From a virus: DNA of 29,786 nt. The stretch is from positions 1-29,786 of IMG/VR virus record IMGVR_UViG_3300042879_000458; one strand, given 5' to 3'. This document shows, piece by piece, positions 13,202 through 20,945 of the stretch (positions are counted from its first letter, which is position 1; every line of letters begins with the position of its first letter). The notes under the pieces were generated by a model, which saw nothing but the letters and a program-made list of their open reading frames with translations, did not search any database and was not told the DNA's origin. Made by a program: the position numbers and the translations under genes.

Positions 13202-14182
13202 ATGTCACAGACAGCTAATACTTTCGATACCTTCGGCGCGAAGGGCATTCGTGAGTCACTCTCGAATGTCATCTATAACATCTCGCCCGAAGAGACCCCG
13301 TTCATGTCGAACATCGGCCGCGAGAACGTCAAAAACACGTTCTTTGAGTGGCAGACGGATGCCCTCGCTGCGGCCTCCACGACCAACGCGCAGATCGAAG
13401 GCGACGACGTGTCGTCCTACGATTCGACCACCGCGACGGTTCGTGTCGGCAACTACACGCAGGTCAGCCGCAAGACGCTCATCCTCTCGGGCACGCTCGA
13501 GTCGGTGGACAAGGCCGGCCGTCGCTCGGAGCTGGCCTACCAGCTTGCCAAGCGTTCTGCCGAACTGAAGCGCGACATGGAGTCGATCATGCTCACCAAC
13601 CAAGCCGCCTCGGGTGGCTCGGCTGGTGTCAGCACGGCGCTCCGTAAGACGGGCTCGCTCCTTGCCTTCATCAAGTCCAACACGGACAAGGGCACGACCG
13701 GCGCTGATCCGTCGTACACCACGCAGCCGAACGCGACCCGCACGGACGCGACCGACGCCAACCTGCGCACGTTCACCGAGACGATTCTCAAGAGCGTGAT
13801 CCAGAAGGTGTGGGCCGCTGGCGGTACGCCGAAGATTCTGATGGTCGGCCCCGTCAACAAGCAGCGCGTTTCGGGCTTCGCGGGTATCGCGGAACTCCGT
13901 CGCGATGTTGCCGGCAACAAGCCGGGCGTCATCATCGGCGCCGCCGATGTTTACGTCAGCGACTTCGGCGCGGTGTCGGTTGTCCCCAACCGCTTCCAGC
14001 GTGAGCGTGATGCTTTCGTGCTCGACCCCGAGTACGCAAGCGTTGCCTTCCTGCGTCCCTTCCAGACTGTGGAACTTGCGAAGACCGGCGACGCCGAGAA
14101 GCGCATGATCCTCGTCGAGTGGGGCTTGAAGGTCAACACCGAGGCCGCGCACGGTCTCGCCGCTGACCTCACCACGACTTGA
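13202..14182 (+). CDS. Major capsid protein (SU10/DUF5309 family)
   Basis: A 326-residue HK97-fold capsid protein of the DUF5309/SU10 family. The N-terminus TFDTFGAKGIRESLSNVIYNISPEETPF is diagnostic. It is followed by FFEWQTDAL, then QVSRKTLILSGTLESVDKAGR (the E-loop to P-domain region) and ELKRDMESIMLTNQAA (the spine helix). The tail end has RDAFVLDPEYASVAFLRPFQ and EWGLKVNTEAAHG. It forms the icosahedral shell around the DNA. A GAGG lies about ten bases upstream of the ATG at 13202. Codon use is strongly GC-biased, as expected for a highly expressed late gene. A large reverse-strand open frame over this gene is a composition artefact. Confidence 0.95.
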   Translation: MSQTANTFDTFGAKGIRESLSNVIYNISPEETPFMSNIGRENVKNTFFEWQTDALAAASTTNAQIEGDDVSSYDSTTATVRVGNYTQVSRKTLILSGTLESVDKAGRRSELAYQLAKRSAELKRDMESIMLTNQAASGGSAGVSTALRKTGSLLAFIKSNTDKGTTGADPSYTTQPNATRTDATDANLRTFTETILKSVIQKVWAAGGTPKILMVGPVNKQRVSGFAGIAELRRDVAGNKPGVIIGAADVYVSDFGAVSVVPNRFQRERDAFVLDPEYASVAFLRPFQTVELAKTGDAEKRMILVEWGLKVNTEAAHGLAADLTTT

Positions 14183-14201
14183 TCGTAGTGATGTAAACTC
14201 G

Positions 14202-14229
14202 GGGGCGGCGGCAATCGTGCCGTCGCCCC
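14202..14229 (+). terminator. Strong hairpin after the major capsid gene
   Basis: The left arm at 14202-14213 pairs with the right arm at 14218-14229: 12 pairs including one G-U wobble, around the loop ATCG. It starts 20 bases after the capsid stop. Only TTAG and a short T-poor stretch follows, so termination would be weak. It could equally protect the capsid mRNA end and lower expression of the genes downstream. Confidence 0.6.
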
Positions 14230-14244
14230 TTAGTTGAGGATCAC

Positions 14245-14565
14245 ATGAATTCATCGGGCAAGCGTTTATTTGATTACGACCCGAACACAGGCACCACGAA
14301 GTGGTGGCACTACGATGCCGACAAAGATGAGGCCACGATTGAGACGGTCTTTGAAGTCGGCGATCTGATTGAGCAGAACAAAAAGCAGTATGCCGCGACC
14401 GACGAACGGGCGCGGTGGGGCGAGTGGAACAAGGTGGCGTCGATCCCGATGGCACTCTTCTACAAGCTCAAGCAGCAGGGGATCATTGACGATCCCAAGA
14501 AGATGAAAGCCTGGTTGAACGATAGAGACAACCAGTTATTTAGAACACGGGCGGGTCGCGTATGA
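14245..14565 (+). CDS. Conserved phage protein in the head-tail region (function unknown)
   Basis: A 106-residue protein with AGGA about six bases before the ATG at 14245. It reads FDYDPNTGTTKWWHYDADKD, then IETVFEVGDLIEQNKKQY, then WGEWNKVASIPMALFYKLKQ, ending KKMKAWLNDRDNQLFRTRAG. This pattern ('D..TG....f.yd......i....dv...le.Nk...n......g....w..vA.IP..v...w...G....d....k.lnd.....lR') is a widespread phage family next to capsid genes. It has no agreed function. Its stop overlaps the next ATG (ATGA). Confidence 0.8.
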   Translation: MNSSGKRLFDYDPNTGTTKWWHYDADKDEATIETVFEVGDLIEQNKKQYAATDERARWGEWNKVASIPMALFYKLKQQGIIDDPKKMKAWLNDRDNQLFRTRAGRV

Positions 14566-15230
14566 GCCGCTCGGTTGCGATTTTAGTCCCCGCAAGGGAC
14601 ACGGTGATGACCTCGTTTGCCTATGACCTAGCGCGGGCGATGTCATTCCACACCGCGACAACGGACGACCGCGTGATGCTTTATACATCGCACGGAACTC
14701 TGATCGCCTCTCAGCGTATGGAGCTTGCGCGTCAAGCACTCGAGGAGAAGGCAGACTATCTCCTCTGGCTTGATTCAGATATGCGGTTCCCGAAGGAAAC
14801 CATCGGGCACTTGATTCTGCGTGACAAGCCCATCGTGGCCGCGAACTATGCGACGCGTCGTATGCCCGTCAAGCCGGTGGCGATGATGGACGACGACGGG
14901 AAGATAGGCCGCGTGTATACCGCCCCAGACTCGGAAGGGCTGCAGCCGGTGGACTACATCGGCATGGGCGTAATGATGGTCAAGCGCGAGGTGTTTGAGA
15001 AACTCGACGCGCCGTGGTTTGCGATCCCGTACTCAACGATCGGGTCGCACTACATCGGGGAAGACGTGTTCTTCTGCCGCAAGGCGCGCGAGGCTGGTTA
15101 CGAGGTACTGGTCGACCACGACCTCTCGCACCAGGTCAAGCACATCGGTACGTTTGAGTACTCGCACGAAGGTGCGTGGGCGATGAAGGAACAGGTGGAC
15201 GGTGGCTCTAACATCATACAGCGCGCTTAA
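14562..15230 (+). CDS. GT-A type glycosyltransferase
   Basis: A 222-residue protein, started at the ATG overlapping the previous stop. The fold features are clear: the SVAILVPARD strand at the N-terminus (instead of the usual 'vsivIPt'), ADYLLWLDSDMRFP with the DxD metal/nucleotide motif at Asp71-Asp73, and KPIVAANYATR. A GEDVFFCRKAREAGYEV stretch (167-183) is the acceptor/catalytic Glu-Asp region seen in family 2 enzymes. HQVKHIG near the end is a likely third metal/phosphate contact. It is inserted between head-completion genes rather than in the sugar cassette near the portal. A role in glycosylating the virion or host surface is inference. It overlaps the adaptor gene by 29 bases. Confidence 0.8.
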   Translation: MSRSVAILVPARDTVMTSFAYDLARAMSFHTATTDDRVMLYTSHGTLIASQRMELARQALEEKADYLLWLDSDMRFPKETIGHLILRDKPIVAANYATRRMPVKPVAMMDDDGKIGRVYTAPDSEGLQPVDYIGMGVMMVKREVFEKLDAPWFAIPYSTIGSHYIGEDVFFCRKAREAGYEVLVDHDLSHQVKHIGTFEYSHEGAWAMKEQVDGGSNIIQRA

Positions 15231-15834
15231 AAGCAGCATCGCCGACTGGCTCAACCGAGACGATCTGACCTCGGTTATTCCAGACTTCATCACGCTCGCA
15301 GAGGCGCAGCTGGAGCGAAGGCTGCCGACCCAGAAGATGGTGAAGCGCGCCAACGCCACGATCGACACGCCCTTCTCTGCCCTGCCGTCCGACTTCTTGT
15401 CTTGCAAGTCTTTGGTGCTGACCTCTACGGCTCCGGTGCAGCCTCTCGTGTTTCTCACAGAGGACGAGCTTGACGCCAAGAAGTACGTCTACCGCACCAC
15501 CGGCAAGCCGCTGTATTTCGCTCTGGTCGGGAACCAGATCGAAGTGCTACCGGCGCCAGACACCGGGTACACGGCAGAGATCACCTACGTCGCGACGCTC
15601 GCGAAACTGTCTGACAGTAACACGTCAAACTGGATTCTCGACCGCCACCCAGACGTGTACCTATACGGATCATTATTGCAGGCGGCCCCGTACTTGAGAG
15701 ACGACGAGCGTATCGCAACGTGGTCGTCGCTTTACGAGACGGCTGTGGCTGACATGATCCTGCAGAACGAAAGAGCGGCCTTCAGCCAGGGTCGCACCGC
15801 TATGACTGTTAAACCGACGAGGGTTATTCCGTGA
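15202..15834 (+). CDS. Head-tail adaptor protein (SU10 adaptor-like)
   Basis: A 210-residue protein with a GTG start at 15202, inside the end of the glycosyltransferase gene. The opening MALTSYSALKSSIADWLNRD, then VIPDFITLAEAQLERRL and a central PSDFLSCKSLVL stretch, match the phage adaptor family that sits under the portal in SU10/P22-like virions. Later VYLYGSLLQAAPYLRDDERI and a helical end (ETAVADMILQNERAAF) complete the pattern. It forms the ring joining portal to tail and closing the channel. A match to gp6-like or gp4-like connectors of other podoviruses is less close than to the SU10 type. Confidence 0.85.
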   Translation: MALTSYSALKSSIADWLNRDDLTSVIPDFITLAEAQLERRLPTQKMVKRANATIDTPFSALPSDFLSCKSLVLTSTAPVQPLVFLTEDELDAKKYVYRTTGKPLYFALVGNQIEVLPAPDTGYTAEITYVATLAKLSDSNTSNWILDRHPDVYLYGSLLQAAPYLRDDERIATWSSLYETAVADMILQNERAAFSQGRTAMTVKPTRVIP

Positions 15835-16214
15835 GTGCATTTTCAAACTATCTTGAGAACAAGATTCTCCTTCACGTTCTCGACAACACTGCTTATACGT
15901 CGCCGACGACCGTGTACCTTGGCCTGCATACTGCAGACCCTACGGATGCGGGCAGCGGCACGGAAGTTAGCGGTGGCTCGTACGCGCGCCAGTCTGTCGC
16001 CTTTACGGTGACGGATAACGCCGCGACCAACGACAGCGCGATTGAGTTCCCGACCGCGACCGGGACGTGGGGCACGATTGGCTGGGTTGCCGTATGGGAC
16101 AACTTGACCAGCGGAAATATGCTGTTCCACGGCTCGCTGACCAGCAGCAAGACGATTGCCTCGGGCGACGTGTTCCGCGTGCCTGCTGGCGACCTCGACA
16201 TCACGCTGGACTAA
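15831..16214 (+). CDS. Gp80-like tail/fibre protein
   Basis: A 127-residue protein with GTG start at 15831 (GTGA overlap). It has the conserved opening FSNYLENKILLHVLDNTAYT, then PTTVYLGLHTADPTDAGSGT, the GSYARQSVAFT strand, and IGWVAVWDNLTSGNMLFHG near the middle, ending in FRVPAGDLDITL. This is the compact beta-sandwich family often annotated as Gp80-like tail fibre protein or minor virion protein in siphoviruses and podoviruses. Its exact position in the virion is not settled. It sits directly before the repeat-containing protein, and the two may form one appendage. Confidence 0.78.
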   Translation: MSAFSNYLENKILLHVLDNTAYTSPTTVYLGLHTADPTDAGSGTEVSGGSYARQSVAFTVTDNAATNDSAIEFPTATGTWGTIGWVAVWDNLTSGNMLFHGSLTSSKTIASGDVFRVPAGDLDITLD

Positions 16215-16217
16215 TTG

Positions 16218-17003
16218 ATGGCAGGCTACGGCTCGGGGTTATATGGCCGTGGCAATTATGGCATCGACCCGAAAGAGGGCGCTGCCAGTCTAAGCGCGTC
16301 CGGCACGTTATCGTGCGCCGGGGTGCGTGTGGCGCTTGGCGCCTCGGCGATGAGCGCCACGGCGTCGCTGACGGCGGTGGGGAATCGCGTACAGTTCGCA
16401 TCGGCGGCAATGTCTGCTTCGGCGACTGTCACGGCGGCGGGAGAGCGGATCGCGCTAGGCGCGTCGGCGATGAGTGCAAGTGGCACCGTCGCCTGTGCGA
16501 GCCAGGTCGTGATGCTGGGCGCGGCCGCGATAAGCGGCACGGCGACGTTCTCGGCGTCCGCGACGAGGGTGCGACTCGGCGACTCTGCCATGTCGGCCTC
16601 GGCGACGGTCAGCGCGGTCGGGGTGCGCGTCGCCCTTGGCGCGTGCTCGGCGAGCGCATCGGCAGCGCAGACGGCGGCCGCGCAGAGGGTGCGACTTGGC
16701 GCGTCGGCGATGGCCGGCGCGGCGACGGTCGCGGCCAACGCGGAGGCAGTGTACGAGAGCGGGTCGAGCATGGCTGGGGTGGCGTCTCTCGCCGCCTCAT
16801 GTGAGCGGATCCAGCGCGCATCGTGCGCCATATCCGCCACAGCGGTGCTGACGTGCGCGGGGCGCAAGAAGTGGGAAGACGACCCAGACACGCCGGAGTC
16901 GTGGTCGCAGATTTCGGATACGGCAGAGACATGGACGCCGGTCGCAGACACGGCGGAGACTTGGACAGAGAAAACACACCCGGCCTACTTACAGGCCGCT
17001 TGA
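16218..17003 (+). CDS. Protein of ten 20-residue repeats, probable virion appendage
   Basis: A 261-residue protein with the ATG at 16218; a TTG at 16215 directly before it is less likely. It opens MAGYGSGLYGRGNYGIDPKE, a Gly-Tyr-rich start seen in several phage appendage proteins. Residues 21-220 are ten consecutive units of exactly 20 residues, typified by GASAMSASATVSAVGVRVAL: small and polar residues alternate with hydrophobic ones and a Gly or Ala sits at each unit boundary. This is the pattern of a beta-solenoid or a trimeric beta-helix stalk. The C-terminus has three 10-residue repeats (DTAETWTPVA type) with conserved Trp, then a short tail. The repeat-number variability expected of such DNA makes this a likely host-contact or spacer element. 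No named family is recognised. Confidence 0.72.
   Translation: MAGYGSGLYGRGNYGIDPKEGAASLSASGTLSCAGVRVALGASAMSATASLTAVGNRVQFASAAMSASATVTAAGERIALGASAMSASGTVACASQVVMLGAAAISGTATFSASATRVRLGDSAMSASATVSAVGVRVALGACSASASAAQTAAAQRVRLGASAMAGAATVAANAEAVYESGSSMAGVASLAASCERIQRASCAISATAVLTCAGRKKWEDDPDTPESWSQISDTAETWTPVADTAETWTEKTHPAYLQAA
16278..16877 (+). repeat. Ten-unit 60-base coding repeat
   Basis: Each unit is exactly 60 bases (20 codons), phase-locked with no insertions over 600 bases. Divergence between units is substantial (for example units 2 and 6 share GASAMSA/GDSAMSA and the SA.ATV core), so the array is old rather than a recent expansion. The strict length shows strong structural constraint at the protein level. 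It is a coding repeat, not a CRISPR array, since there are no unique spacers. Confidence 0.9.
16887..16976 (+). repeat. Three 30-base coding repeats with conserved Trp
   Basis: Residues 224-253 of the repeat protein read DTPESWSQIS, DTAETWTPVA and DTAETWTEKT, each ten residues. Each unit has one Trp and an acidic D-x-x-E/D-x-W pattern. These look like short surface repeats and may bind a partner or sugar; the function is unknown. Confidence 0.8.
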
Positions 17004-17014
17004 GGTAACTAGCG

Positions 17015-18433
17015 ATGGCTGACACAACTACTACCAACCTTGGCCTGACGAAGCCGGAAGTCGGCGCGTCGGCAGACACCTGGGGCGGAAAGATCAACAC
17101 CAACCTAGATTTGGTTGACGGCATTTTCAAGGGCGACGGCACCGGCACGTCTGTCGGTCTGAACGTCGGCTCCGGCAAGACGCTCGCCATCGCCGGCACG
17201 CTGTCCAACAGCGCCGGCACCGCCAACGGCGTGCTGTATCTGAACGGCAGTAAGGTGGCGACGAGTGGGAGTGCGCTGTCGTTTAGTGGAACGCAACTCG
17301 CCGTAACTGGGTCGGTTAGCAGCAGCAATTCTGGTAACGAAAATTATTTTTTGTCAGATGGATTAACTCGCACGTCGTTGCAGCAAAGCGGCAATGCGTT
17401 GTATTACAACATTAATGACAACAGCGCGACTACCGGTTCGTTTATTTGGCGTAACACCAATGCACTTTCTGAGTTAATGCGCCTCACCTCCACGGGCCTC
17501 GGCATCGGGACGAGTTCGCCTACCGCAAAACTCCACGTTTGGCAAACCGGTGCTGCGACAAGTCTTAATATAGATGGTATAGAAAATCCAATCTTTGCTA
17601 CCCGTTACGCCGCCAACGCTGATGGCGCTACGATTTTCCTTGCTAAAAGCAGAAACGCTACCGTTGGCTCGCAGACTATAGTGCAGAACGGTGATGAACT
17701 TGGCGCACTAAAAGCGCGTGGTAGTAATGGCAGTTCGTTCGTAGATGCGGCAGCAATTTTCTTTAATGTCGATGGCACACCCGGATCAGGGTCGGACATG
17801 CCGGGGCGTATTGTATTTGGCACGTCTCCGGATGGCACCGCAGGTATTTTAGAACGCGCCAGAATCGACTCGTCTGGGAATATGGGAGTGGGTACGACTT
17901 CTCCTTCAAACAAATTTGTAGTGTCCAACGCAGGTGCGGCGGGTCTTGAAATCGCCCCAACTGGTACGGCCTCTAACCCGACAATCTTAAGTTTCAATCG
18001 CTCAACGGCTGCTTACGGTCAGTTGACGTTCGCAAGTGACTTCCTCGTTTTTATGACGAATGGAACGAACGAGCGCGCCCGCATCAGTTCAACAGGAGCA
18101 ATAACCGCGCAGCAGTCAACGCTTAAAGGCCCATACATTTCTGCTGGAGACGTTGTAAGTGTTGCAAGCGGCGGAACAGTAACGATTTGCTCTACTGAAG
18201 CCGGTGCTTTATTGGTATTGGCTTATAACCCCTCAAACGGAAGGGGAGGTGTATTTTTTGAAAACTATGTTGGAACAGGCACAAAAATAGCAGGTGACGG
18301 AGAAGCAACAGATACTGGGTCAACTTTTGCTATTTACAAAAGTAACAACAGCCATACCGTAACTTTTAAAAATAAGGAAGCATCGACTCAATCGTATCGC
18401 TTCGCCGTTTACTCTGCCAATGCCGTATTTTAA
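17015..18433 (+). CDS. Tail fibre protein
   Basis: A 472-residue protein starting at the ATG at 17015. The N-terminus [20 protein letters not shown] followed by [19 protein letters not shown] is the typical virion-attachment start of phage tail fibres. The remainder is Gly/Ser/Thr/Asn-rich beta structure with the repeated '[13 protein letters not shown]' and '[13 protein letters not shown]' motifs found in fibre shafts that often precede an S74 or other tip. Here no S74 domain follows and the end is a compact strand-rich tip ([15 protein letters not shown] region). The base composition shifts from GC-rich in the first 100 codons to AT-richer after about 17300. That is consistent with exchange of the distal host-recognition part. 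Confidence 0.85.
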   Translation: MADTTTTNLGLTKPEVGASADTWGGKINTNLDLVDGIFKGDGTGTSVGLNVGSGKTLAIAGTLSNSAGTANGVLYLNGSKVATSGSALSFSGTQLAVTGSVSSSNSGNENYFLSDGLTRTSLQQSGNALYYNINDNSATTGSFIWRNTNALSELMRLTSTGLGIGTSSPTAKLHVWQTGAATSLNIDGIENPIFATRYAANADGATIFLAKSRNATVGSQTIVQNGDELGALKARGSNGSSFVDAAAIFFNVDGTPGSGSDMPGRIVFGTSPDGTAGILERARIDSSGNMGVGTTSPSNKFVVSNAGAAGLEIAPTGTASNPTILSFNRSTAAYGQLTFASDFLVFMTNGTNERARISSTGAITAQQSTLKGPYISAGDVVSVASGGTVTICSTEAGALLVLAYNPSNGRGGVFFENYVGTGTKIAGDGEATDTGSTFAIYKSNNSHTVTFKNKEASTQSYRFAVYSANAVF

Positions 18434-18447
18434 TTAAGGAGATACTT

Positions 18448-18690
18448 GTGAAAGTTAAGATTAAGAATTTTGAAAATGATGGAGCTAACAAGCTTGTTGG
18501 CTTTTACATTGAAGATGCAAACGGCAAATTATTTGCCATTGACAAGCGCGTTCCGCTGCAAAACGGGAAATCTGAAGAAGAATATGTTTCAGAAGCGTAT
18601 GCGCTTTGCAAAAACGAGATTGATGAATGGCAATCCTCGTTTGCTAACGTAGGAAAGGAATTCAATCCTGTAACCGGGAAAATTGAGTAA
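18448..18690 (+). CDS. Small protein after tail fibre (possible fibre partner)
   Basis: An 80-residue protein with GTG start at 18448 and a strong AAGGAGAT ribosome-binding site five bases upstream. It reads VKIKNFENDGANKLVGFYIED, then GKLFAIDKRVPLQNGKSEEE, then YVSEAYALCKNEIDEWQSSF. This is an alpha/beta pattern without membrane segment. Its AT-rich codon use matches the distal end of the tail fibre, suggesting both came together. Position suggests a fibre accessory or chaperone, but this is inference. Confidence 0.65.
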   Translation: MKVKIKNFENDGANKLVGFYIEDANGKLFAIDKRVPLQNGKSEEEYVSEAYALCKNEIDEWQSSFANVGKEFNPVTGKIE

Positions 18691-18863
18691 TGTCCGACGC
18701 AAAGTTAGAAATGACGCTGGTGATGGAGCCAGCCGAAGCCGTCGCCATCGTGAATCTGCTGGGTAGCCTCCCGACGAGTCAAGGCGGGTTCCCGCTCTGG
18801 CAGAAACTGAAGGCGCAGGTGGAGGCGCAAATGCCGAAGACAGACGAGAAGCCTGCGGAGTAG
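18690..18863 (+). CDS. Small hypothetical protein (57 residues)
   Basis: ATG at 18690 overlaps the previous stop by one base (TAATG). The frame reads MSDAKLEMTLVMEPAEAVAI, then VNLLGSLPTSQGGFPLWQKL and a charged C-terminus. A strand-then-helix small protein with good GC third positions. Similar short 'xxLP(T)xxGxxPLxxxLxxQ' proteins occur near phage lysis/tail genes. No function is known. Confidence 0.6.
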   Translation: MSDAKLEMTLVMEPAEAVAIVNLLGSLPTSQGGFPLWQKLKAQVEAQMPKTDEKPAE

Positions 18864-18866
18864 GCC

Positions 18867-19088
18867 ATGTCGGAGAATGAAGTGGAACTCGCGATGCTAC
18901 GAAAAGACCTTGAGCTGCTACAGTCTGACTTGTCAGAACTCAAGGCCGACGTGAAACAGCTCGCGACGGCGTGGAAGACGGCGGAAAACCTTGTGGCCTT
19001 TGTCAAAGGGCTTGCAGGGCTTGGCGCCGCGATCATGCTTCTAGTTGGCATATTTAAGGGCTGGTTCGTACCATCCTCAAAGGAGTAG
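18867..19088 (+). CDS. Small coiled-coil plus membrane protein, holin-like
   Basis: A 73-residue protein with ATG at 18867. Residues 5-40 form a coiled coil (EVELAMLRKDLELLQSDLSE...). These are followed by VAFVKGLAGLGAAIMLLVGIF (about 44-64), one hydrophobic segment, and a short C-terminal tail GWFVPSSKE. This is the layout of small phage membrane proteins often annotated as holin-like. A better holin candidate sits with the endolysin at 26528. This one could be an anti-holin, a pinholin partner or a tail-associated membrane protein. Confidence 0.65.
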   Translation: MSENEVELAMLRKDLELLQSDLSELKADVKQLATAWKTAENLVAFVKGLAGLGAAIMLLVGIFKGWFVPSSKE

Positions 19089-19092
19089 CGCC

Positions 19093-20568
19093 TTGGCGTT
19101 AGTTCCCATCAATCTGCAGCCGGGCGTTTATCGCAACGGCACCGACTACCAGAGCAAGGGCCGCTGGCGAGACGCCAGCCTCGTGCGCTGGTACGAGGGC
19201 ACCATGCGCCCGGTGGGCGGCTGGCGCAAGCGCGCCTCGGGCCAGCTTACGGGCAAGGCGCGAGGTCTGATCGCGTGGCGCACCAATGCCAACGCCAGAT
19301 GGATCGGCATCGGCACACACAGCAAGCTCTACGCGATGAACGAGGCGGGCACGATCACCGACATCACCCCGGCAGGGTTTACGGTCGGCAACGCCGACGC
19401 GGTGCTGAACTTGGGCTATGGCGGCGGCCCCTACGGTCTTTTCACCTACGGCACCCCGCGCGCTGACACCGGCACGCTGACGCCGGCGACGACGTGGACG
19501 CTCGACAACTGGGGCGAGTACCTCCTCGCCTGCTCCAACGCGGACGGCAAGATATACGAGTGGCAGCTCAACACGGCGAACGACGCGGTGGCGCTGACCA
19601 ACGCGCCGACCGGCAACAAGGCCGTGCTCGTCACCGCAGAGCGGTTCGTGTTCGCGCTCGGCGCGGGCGGCAACGCGCGAAAGGTGGCGTGGTCTGATCA
19701 AGAAGATAACACGATGTGGACGCCTGCGGTCACGAACCAGGCGGGCGACATTGAGCTTGAGACGGTCGGCTCCATCGTGACCGCGAAGCGTCTGCGTGGC
19801 GTAAACCTTATCTTTACCGACGTGGACGTGCACACCGCGCAGTACCAAGGCGCGCCATTTGTGTACGGCTTTGAGCGTATCGCGACCGGGTGCGGCGTCA
19901 TCAGCGCGCAAGCCGTTGCCGCCGTGGAGTCGGTCGCGTACTGGTGGTCGCCCGCAGGGTTCTTCATGTACGACGGTTTCGTGCGCCCGCTCAAGTGCGA
20001 CGTGCTCGACTACCTCGTCAACAACCTCTCGCAGACGCAGCGTTCCAAGGTGTACGCGGTCGCTAACAACCAGTTTGGCGAGGTGTGGTGGTTCTACCCG
20101 AGTGCGTCTAACACTGAGGTAGACTCCTACGTCGCGTACAACTACCGCGAGGGGCACTGGACTATTGGCTCGCTCGCGCGCACCTGCGGCACCGACCGAG
20201 GTGTCTTCACCTACCCGATCATGGTATCCGTTGACGGGTACGTCTATGAGCACGAGGTGGGTGTCACCTACGACGGCGCGGTGCCGTTCGCGCGCACCGG
20301 GCCGATTGAATTCGGCGACGGTGATCGGTTGATGGTCGCGAAGCAGCTTATCGCCGACGAGAAGACGCAGGGCCAGGTCGGGGTGCAGTTCATCACGAAG
20401 TTTGCGCCGAACGGGTCGGAGACGACCAAGACCTATACAATAGACTCTATTTATACGCCGGTACGCTTTACCGGCAGGCAGGTAGAGATGAAGGTCACGG
20501 GCGACTCCATGACCGACTGGCGCGTGGGCGTAATGCGCCTCGACGCGGTGCCGGGTGGGCAGCGATGA
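19093..20568 (+). CDS. P22 gp10-like DNA stabilisation / tail hub protein
   Basis: A 491-residue protein started with TTG at 19093, supported by AAAGGAG about ten bases upstream; the in-frame start at 19045 overlaps the previous gene and is rejected. The opening VPINLQPGVYRNGTDYQSKG, then GRWRDASLVRWYEGTMRPVG and a repeated 'xxWtxxxGxxLxxcxxxGxxYxW' blade pattern indicate a beta-propeller. This is typical of P22 gp10-like tail hub proteins that close the channel below the adaptor. A late VEMKVTGDSMTDWRVGVMRL segment is also conserved in the family. It would stabilise packaged DNA and join the tail tip or needle. Confidence 0.75.
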   Translation: MALVPINLQPGVYRNGTDYQSKGRWRDASLVRWYEGTMRPVGGWRKRASGQLTGKARGLIAWRTNANARWIGIGTHSKLYAMNEAGTITDITPAGFTVGNADAVLNLGYGGGPYGLFTYGTPRADTGTLTPATTWTLDNWGEYLLACSNADGKIYEWQLNTANDAVALTNAPTGNKAVLVTAERFVFALGAGGNARKVAWSDQEDNTMWTPAVTNQAGDIELETVGSIVTAKRLRGVNLIFTDVDVHTAQYQGAPFVYGFERIATGCGVISAQAVAAVESVAYWWSPAGFFMYDGFVRPLKCDVLDYLVNNLSQTQRSKVYAVANNQFGEVWWFYPSASNTEVDSYVAYNYREGHWTIGSLARTCGTDRGVFTYPIMVSVDGYVYEHEVGVTYDGAVPFARTGPIEFGDGDRLMVAKQLIADEKTQGQVGVQFITKFAPNGSETTKTYTIDSIYTPVRFTGRQVEMKVTGDSMTDWRVGVMRLDAVPGGQR

Positions 20569-20945
20569 TTAATACAGAGGACGTTGAAGGGCTGGAGTAC
20601 GTCGCCCCGTTTCGCGAGCTGATTGAGCGCGCGCTGGCGCACAACTACGGCCAGCTCAATTACGCTGACGTGATCGAGGGCATCAAGGCCGGTGAGTACC
20701 AGTTCTGGTCGTCGGAAAACTCCTGCGTCATCACGACCGTGGACGTGTTCCCGCGACTCAAGCAGCTGACGGTCATCATCGGCGCAGGGGACTTGGGCGA
20801 GATCGACAAGATCATCCGCCCGGTCATTGAGGAGTGGGCGCGGCACATCAACTGCGACACGATGCTGATTATGGGACGCCCTGGCTGGCAGCGGGCGCTT
20901 GAAGGATACAGACGCACGGCGGTCGTGCTAGAGAAAAGACTATGA
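20565..20945 (+). CDS. Internal virion protein A-like small protein (GNAT-like)
   Basis: A 126-residue protein, its ATG overlapping the previous stop. It has a helix near the N-terminus (APFRELIERALAHNYGQLNY), a strand region with QFWSSENSCVITTVDVFPR, then LTVIIGAGDLGEIDKIIRPV and a conserved end MGRPGWQRALEGYRRTAVVL. The ending 'GR.GW.r.L.g...tavvLek.l' matches the group of T7 gp13-like or GNAT-like phage proteins that act in internal virion assembly. Catalytic acetyl-CoA residues are not evident. The neighbouring ejection-type genes support a virion role. Confidence 0.72.
   Translation: MINTEDVEGLEYVAPFRELIERALAHNYGQLNYADVIEGIKAGEYQFWSSENSCVITTVDVFPRLKQLTVIIGAGDLGEIDKIIRPVIEEWARHINCDTMLIMGRPGWQRALEGYRRTAVVLEKRL

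Noticed and set aside
13256-14455. Reverse-strand open frame of 399 residues over the major capsid gene
   Set aside because: It is a shadow of a GC-rich, strongly codon-biased gene. Its sequence is Arg/Gly/Val-rich with no domain, and the + strand capsid match is unambiguous.
16067-16804. Long + strand frame overlapping the repeat protein
   Set aside because: Arg/Gly/Trp-rich reading of the 60-base repeats in the wrong frame; the other frame has exact 20-residue units and an ATG next to the preceding stop.
16278-16877. Regular 60-base periodicity considered as a CRISPR array
   Set aside because: No conserved repeat/unique spacer structure; the period is 20 codons in a single protein.
19099-20253. 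Reverse-strand open frame of 384 residues over the tail hub gene
   Set aside because: Composition artefact of the GC-rich + strand gene; Val/Arg/His-rich with no recognisable motif.
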